Made by a program: the position numbers and the translations under genes
The notes under the pieces: model-generated
What the model was told of the DNA's origin: nothing
Databases searched by the model: none
What the model saw: the letters and a program-made list of their open reading frames with translations, nothing else
Assembly (NCBI GenBank): GCA_034666665.1
Contig: JAXDLK010000136.1
Span: 1-10,395 of the forward strand
Length of the DNA stretch: 10,395 nucleotides
Direction of reading: 5' to 3'
Origin: JAXDLK01 sp034666665
GTDB taxonomy: Bacteria > Desulfobacterota > Binatia > JACPRU01
Shown here: positions 7,020 to 10,395 of the stretch, one piece after another
How positions within the stretch are numbered: the first letter of the stretch is position 1
How the letters are laid out: every line of letters begins with the position of its first letter

Positions 7020-8830
7020 AGGCGCCGGCGCCTTCCGCCGCCGCACCATCGAGCTCGGTCTTCCGCCGCCTCTGGGGCTACGTCGCGCCCCATCGCGGCA
7101 TGTTCCTGCTGGCGATGGGGCAGATGCTTCTGCTCGCGGGAGTCGAGCTGCTCAAGCCGTGGCCGCTGAAGCTCGTCGTCGACTGCGTCCTCGGCGGCCA
7201 GCGGCCGCCGATCGCCGCGCTCGGACGGCTATCACCAGGGACGCTGCTCGCGGTCTCGTGCGGAGCCGTCGTGCTGCTGCAGGCCGTCTACGCGAGCGTC
7301 TCCTTCTGGAGCAATCACACCACGATCTCGATCGGCCAGAGGATGGTGAACGATCTCCGGAGCGACCTGTACCAGCACCTGCAGCGCATGTCGCTCGCGT
7401 TCCATGCGCACCGTCAGGTCGGGGACCTGCTCTTCCGCGTCGCCGCCGACACCTTCGCGGTCCAGAGCCTGACGATGAACGGTTTCTTCCCGATCGTGAG
7501 CGCGACCGTGTTCGCGCTCGGGATGGTCGTCGTGCTCGCGTACATGGACCCGCAGCTGACGCTCGTCGCCGTCGCCGTCTGCCCGCTGCTGTTCGTGACG
7601 ATCCGGCTCCTCGGTCGATGGATCAGCGAAAGCGCGCGCGTGGCGCGGCAGGAGGACAGCCAGGTCTACACGCTGCTGCAGCACGGGCTTTCGGCGATCC
7701 GGCTCGTCCAGGCGTTCACCCAGGAAGAGGAGGAGCACCGCCGCTTCGTCCGGCAGAGTCAGGCGAGCCTGACCGCGAACCTCCGGCTCTACCTGCTGCA
7801 GACGCTCTACGTCGGCATCGTCAACGTGGTCACGGCGGCGGGTACCGCGATGATCCTCTGGCTCGGCGCGCGACGGGTGCTCGCCGGCGAGATGAGCGTC
7901 GGGGACGTCCTCGTCTTTCTCTCCTATCTGGCGTCGCTGTACGTGCCGGTGAACAGCGTCAGCCAGAGCCTCGGCACGATCGAGGGTGCGAAGGCGGGGC
8001 TCGTCCGCGTCTTCGAGATCCTGGACAGCGGCGAGTCGGTGGCGAGCGGGTCGCGCGAGCTCCGTCGCGCCGACGTCATCGGCGAGCTTCGCTTCGAGAA
8101 CGTCGGCTTCTCCTACGACGGGCAGCGCACGGTTCTCTCCGACGTGTCGTTCACCGTCCCTCCGGGCGGATCGGTGGCGCTCGTCGGACCGACGGGCGCG
8201 GGCAAGACGACGATCGTCAGCCTGATCCCCCGGTTCTTCGACCCGGTCGTCGGGCGGGTGCTGCTCGACGGGCGCGATCTCCGCGAGCTCGACCTCGCGT
8301 CGCTCCGCCGTTCGATCTCGATGGTGCTGCAGCCGCCGATCGTGTTCGCCGCGACGATGCGCGAGAACATCGCCTACGGCCGGCCGGCGGCATCCGCGGA
8401 GGACATCGCGCGCGCCGCGCGTCTCGCACAGCTCGACCCGCTCCTCGACCGGCTCTCCCTCGGTCTCGACACCCGCATCGGCGAAGGCGGCGCGACGCTC
8501 TCCGAAGGCGAGCGCCAGCGCCTGACGATCGCGCGGGCGATCGTGCGCGACGCGCCGATCCTGATCCTCGACGAGCCGACCGCCTCCGTCGACAGCGAGA
8601 CCGAGGAGCTGATCATGGCGGCGCTCCGCGCGCTGATGAAGGGCCGCACCACGTTCCTGATCGCGCACCGGCTGTCGACGGTCCGCCAGGTCGATCGCAT
8701 CCTCGTCGTCCGTGACGGCAGGGTCGTCGAGAGCGGAAGCTATCGCGAGCTCGTCGACCGCCGCGGCTTCTTCGCGCGTCTGGTCGAGCTGCAAGGATCT
8801 CCGTCGCCGCGTGAAGCCGTCGGTTCCTGA
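7016..8830 (+). CDS. ABC exporter, fused permease and ATPase (MsbA-like half-transporter)
   Basis: A 604-residue type IV ABC exporter subunit expected to work as a homodimer in the inner membrane, using ATP to flip or export a lipid-linked or free glycan. Residues about 15-325 are the transmembrane domain, with hydrophobic segments near 27-45, 73-95, 155-176, 180-199, 262-285 and 297-315. The nucleotide-binding domain (about 355-595) has A-loop Tyr367, Walker A GPTGAGKTT (391-399), Q-loop Gln439 in MVLQPPIVF, signature LSEGERQR (495-502), Walker B ILILDE with catalytic Glu520, D-loop SVD, and switch His551 in FLIAHRLSTV. The signature has Glu in place of the first Gly of LSGGQ and Glu for Gln; all other motifs are intact. 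GTG 7016 overlaps the preceding stop and gives a normal family length; the frame is open far upstream, but that part is a shadow of the glycosyltransferase gene. The substrate is inferred from position to be the product of the neighbouring glycosyltransferases. Lipid A flippase MsbA and cyclic-glucan exporter ChvA/NdvA share this architecture, so either analogy is possible. Confidence 0.93.
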   Translation: MKAPAPSAAAPSSSVFRRLWGYVAPHRGMFLLAMGQMLLLAGVELLKPWPLKLVVDCVLGGQRPPIAALGRLSPGTLLAVSCGAVVLLQAVYASVSFWSNHTTISIGQRMVNDLRSDLYQHLQRMSLAFHAHRQVGDLLFRVAADTFAVQSLTMNGFFPIVSATVFALGMVVVLAYMDPQLTLVAVAVCPLLFVTIRLLGRWISESARVARQEDSQVYTLLQHGLSAIRLVQAFTQEEEEHRRFVRQSQASLTANLRLYLLQTLYVGIVNVVTAAGTAMILWLGARRVLAGEMSVGDVLVFLSYLASLYVPVNSVSQSLGTIEGAKAGLVRVFEILDSGESVASGSRELRRADVIGELRFENVGFSYDGQRTVLSDVSFTVPPGGSVALVGPTGAGKTTIVSLIPRFFDPVVGRVLLDGRDLRELDLASLRRSISMVLQPPIVFAATMRENIAYGRPAASAEDIARAARLAQLDPLLDRLSLGLDTRIGEGGATLSEGERQRLTIARAIVRDAPILILDEPTASVDSETEELIMAALRALMKGRTTFLIAHRLSTVRQVDRILVVRDGRVVESGSYRELVDRRGFFARLVELQGSPSPREAVGS

Positions 8831-8848
8831 GGCCGGCTCGAGGCTCGC

Positions 8849-10024
8849 ATGCCGCGTGTGATCGTCGCCGGCTATGCGGTCCGCTTTCCGCTCGGCGGGT
8901 ACGTGTGGCAGGTGCTCCACTACGTGCTCGGCTTCCAGCGACTCGGTTGCGACGTGTTCTTCTACGAGGACAACGTCCACGAGGCCGAGGCCTACGACCC
9001 CGTGACCGGTGAGTTCGACGATCACTACGAGTACGAGCGAGGCTGCGGCATCGTCGGCGACGCGTTCCGCGGCTTCGGGCTCGAAGGCCGCTGGGCGTTC
9101 CATGATCGCGAGCGCGACCGCCACTGGGGTGCCGGCGCAGAGGAAACCCGCCGTCGTTTCGCCGGGGCCGACCTGTACGTGAACCTCGGCGGAGTGAACC
9201 GCATTGCAGGCCTCCCTCGCCCGCGCGTCGCGATCTACGTCGACATGGATCCGGGGTTCAGCCAGATCAACCTCGACCAGGGCGACGCGGTGCTGCGGGA
9301 GCTCCTCGAGGAGCACGACCTGCATTTCACGTTCGGCGAGAACGTCGGCACTGCGCGCAGCGCGATTCCGACCGGCGGCCTCGAGTGGCGCCCGACACGG
9401 CAAGTCGTGGTTCCCGAGCTCTGGGAGAACGACGCCGAGCCAGGACCCTGCTTCACGACCATCGGCAAATGGAGAAACGAGCATCGCGACCGGAGCTTCG
9501 GCGGGACGGAGCTCGGCTGGAGCAAGGAAGGCGAGTGGACGCGGTTCCGCGCTCTCCCCGAGCGGACCGGTGCGTGCTTCGAGCTCGCCATGGACGTATC
9601 GGCTACGGATCCTGCTGCCGCCGCGGCGCTGTCGGCGGCCGGGTGGCGGATCCGCGATCCGCTCGGGGTGTCGGTGGATCACCGCGCGTATCGCGATTAC
9701 GTCGTCGGGTCGCGTGGCGAGCTCAGCGTGGCCAAGGAGATGTACGTGCGGCTGCGGAGCGGCTGGTTCAGTGATCGGAGCGCCTGCTATCTCGCGGCCG
9801 GCCGTCCGGTGATCCTGCAAGACACGGGCTTCGCGGACGTACTGCCGACCGGCGAGGGGCTCTTCGCCATGCGTGACCTCGAGGACGCGGAGCGCGCGGT
9901 GGGGACCGTAGCCGCCGATTACGAGCGGCACTCCGAGGCAGCTCGCCGGATCGCCCGCGACTGGTTCGCTCCGGAGGCCGTCCTCCGCCCGATCCTGCAA
10001 TCCGCGGGGTTCGCCGACCGGTGA
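8849..10024 (+). CDS. GT-B-type glycosyltransferase
   Basis: A 391-residue soluble protein that looks like a glycosyltransferase of the GT-B fold (family 1/4 style, CgeB-like). Seen: an N-terminal Rossmann-type start, VIVAGYAVRFPLGGYVWQ (4-21), followed by LGFQRLGCDVFFYEDN, a layout common in this group; a middle part with NLGGVNRI and RVAIYVDMDPGFSQ (126-139); and a C-terminal nucleotide-sugar-binding half with GELSVAKEMYVRLRSGWFSD (290-309), SACYLAAGRPVILQDTGF (311-328) and EGLFAMRDLEDA (336-347). The last motif group, with an acidic residue near the start and a Gly-Arg-Pro-Val strand, corresponds to the donor-binding region of GT-B enzymes. No signal peptide or membrane span is evident, so it acts in the cytoplasm, possibly at the membrane surface. 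ATG 8849 follows the exporter stop by 18 bases and has GAGG 5 bases upstream. It probably adds a sugar to the same glycan made by the upstream fusion protein. Donor and acceptor cannot be read from sequence. Its C-terminus resembles that of the convergent gene at the window edge. Confidence 0.82.
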   Translation: MPRVIVAGYAVRFPLGGYVWQVLHYVLGFQRLGCDVFFYEDNVHEAEAYDPVTGEFDDHYEYERGCGIVGDAFRGFGLEGRWAFHDRERDRHWGAGAEETRRRFAGADLYVNLGGVNRIAGLPRPRVAIYVDMDPGFSQINLDQGDAVLRELLEEHDLHFTFGENVGTARSAIPTGGLEWRPTRQVVVPELWENDAEPGPCFTTIGKWRNEHRDRSFGGTELGWSKEGEWTRFRALPERTGACFELAMDVSATDPAAAAALSAAGWRIRDPLGVSVDHRAYRDYVVGSRGELSVAKEMYVRLRSGWFSDRSACYLAAGRPVILQDTGFADVLPTGEGLFAMRDLEDAERAVGTVAADYERHSEAARRIARDWFAPEAVLRPILQSAGFADR

Positions 10025-10060
10025 GGCCGAAGGCTGCCTCCGCAACCCCTTCTCTCAGAA

Positions 10061-10288
10061 CGCGCTCGCAAAAGAGCTCGCGGGCGCAAGATTGCGCCGC
10101 CCCGAGCCGCCGGGCCCAGAATGCTCCTCACCGGTTCGGAGCGGGCCCATCTTGGCGCCGCCAGCTCGGACCGCGCCCAGCCATCCCCCACCGCCCCGGA
10201 CGCGCTCGCAGAAGAGCTCGCGGGCGCAAGATGCGTCCGTTGCGAGCCGGCGAGCAACATTTTGGACGCGCCAGCTCGGGCCGCGCCC
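10061..10288 (+). repeat. Cluster of four alternating inverted/direct repeat modules between convergent genes
   Basis: Four copies of one module of about 32-50 bases occupy nearly all of the 263-base gap between the convergent glycosyltransferase genes. Left-type copies at 10061-10092 and 10201-10232 agree at 31 of 32 positions. Right-type copies at about 10145-10178 and 10255-10288 share cgccagctcggRccgcgccc (10159-10178 and 10269-10288), 19 of 20 identical. Left and right types are reverse complements of each other: plus strand 10121-10170 aligns without gaps to minus strand 10260-10211 at 35 of 50 positions, around a core like catcttg...gcgagctc. The order is therefore minus, plus, minus, plus, and several stem-loops could form. 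The last copy ends on the first base of the stop codon of the minus-strand gene. No T-run follows, so it is not a classic terminator; a REP/BIME-like or miniature element is more likely. No transposase or reading frame of its own is seen. The first 36 bases of the gap (10025-10060) show nothing recognisable. Confidence 0.75.
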
Positions 10289-10395
10289 TACAGGCCGGCG
10301 TCGTCGAGCAGGCGCGCGAGCACCCGTTCGCTGGCGAAGTGCTCGACGGCGACCTCGCGGGCGCCGCGGCAGCTTCCCTCGTAGTCGCTCTCGAT
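10288..10395 (-). CDS. C-terminal end of a second glycosyltransferase (runs off right edge)
   Basis: The minus strand is open from the right edge to TAG at 10290-10288, giving 35 residues that begin IESDYEGSCRGAREVA and end ASERVLARLLDDAGL. These align with residues 354-388 of the GT-B-type glycosyltransferase at 8849-10024 (DYE, AR, FA, E, VL and the final AG in register; 14 of 35 identical by eye). That is the usual terminal helix region of this glycosyltransferase group, in which DY...AR..A...F....VL..LL..AG recurs. The gene is therefore most likely another GT-B glycosyltransferase, reading toward the plus-strand operon and ending tail to tail with it. The catalytic part lies outside the window, so the assignment rests on a short tail plus context. 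Confidence 0.6.
   Translation of the reverse strand: MESDYEGSCRGAREVAVEHFASERVLARLLDDAGL

Noticed and set aside
4338..7049. 903-codon minus-strand open frame opposite the fusion gene
   Set aside because: Charged, low-complexity composition without recognisable motifs; a typical antisense artefact of high-GC coding DNA, whereas the plus strand holds clear catalytic motifs.
7232..10045. 937-codon minus-strand open frame opposite the exporter and GT-B gene
   Set aside because: Same antisense artefact; it spans two well-supported genes and shows no domain, membrane segment or motif.
10025..10287. Intrinsic bidirectional terminator
   Set aside because: Strong inverted repeats are present but no T-run or A-run flanks a stem, so a classic Rho-independent terminator is not supported.
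10061..10288. CRISPR array
   Set aside because: Only four modules, in alternating orientation and at unequal spacing, and no cas genes nearby; not consistent with direct repeats and uniform spacers.
9919..10384. Two short open frames on opposite strands over the repeat cluster, starting with similar peptides (MLLTGSERAHL and MLLAGSQRTHL)
   Set aside because: The similarity is a by-product of the inverted repeats being read on both strands. Neither has a ribosome binding site, and both run into neighbouring genes on the wrong frame.

Overview
The window is very GC-rich chromosomal DNA, densely coding, with several GTG starts and short or overlapping gene junctions. Gene content (CNNM/CorC-type ion-transport protein, Yip1-domain membrane protein, long-chain-type acyl-CoA dehydrogenase, envelope glycan genes) fits a high-GC, probably Gram-negative, free-living bacterium such as a myxobacterial, acidobacterial, Binatota-like or other deltaproteobacterial-grade lineage. 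The sequence alone does not settle the phylum. There are no tRNA or rRNA genes, no CRISPR array, and no insertion sequence or phage genes.

Left part, 1-848, minus strand: a two-gene unit of a Yip1-family membrane protein followed, 13 bases downstream, by the start of an NADP(H)-type short-chain dehydrogenase/reductase that runs off the left edge. A 181-base divergent spacer separates these from a plus-strand CNNM/CorC (DUF21 + CBS + CorC_HlyC) membrane protein at 1030-2355.

Central and right part, 2465-10024, plus strand: four tightly packed genes behind a plausible sigma70-type promoter at 2373-2400. They are (i) a 644-residue acyl-CoA dehydrogenase with the extended C-terminus of the VLCAD-like group; (ii) an 871-residue protein joining an N-terminal clan GH-A (GH2-like) glycosidase domain to a family 2 glycosyltransferase and a membrane/C-terminal module; (iii) a complete 604-residue ABC exporter half-transporter that starts inside the stop codon of the previous gene; (iv) a 391-residue GT-B-type glycosyltransferase. 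Genes ii-iv look like a make-and-export unit for a glycan or glycolipid. The logic resembles the cyclic glucan systems, where a glycosyltransferase fused to a glycoside-active domain (ChvB/NdvB) is paired with an ABC exporter (ChvA/NdvA), but the protein families here differ. Whether the acyl-CoA dehydrogenase belongs functionally to this unit is open.

Right edge, 10025-10395: the last plus-strand glycosyltransferase faces, tail to tail, the C-terminal end of a second, apparently related glycosyltransferase on the minus strand. The gap between them is almost filled by a cluster of four copies of one sequence module in alternating orientation (10061-10288).

The points of greatest interest are the glycosidase-glycosyltransferase fusion with both sets of catalytic residues intact and no membrane segment between them, its pairing with an exporter, and the alternating inverted-repeat cluster between the convergent glycosyltransferases.
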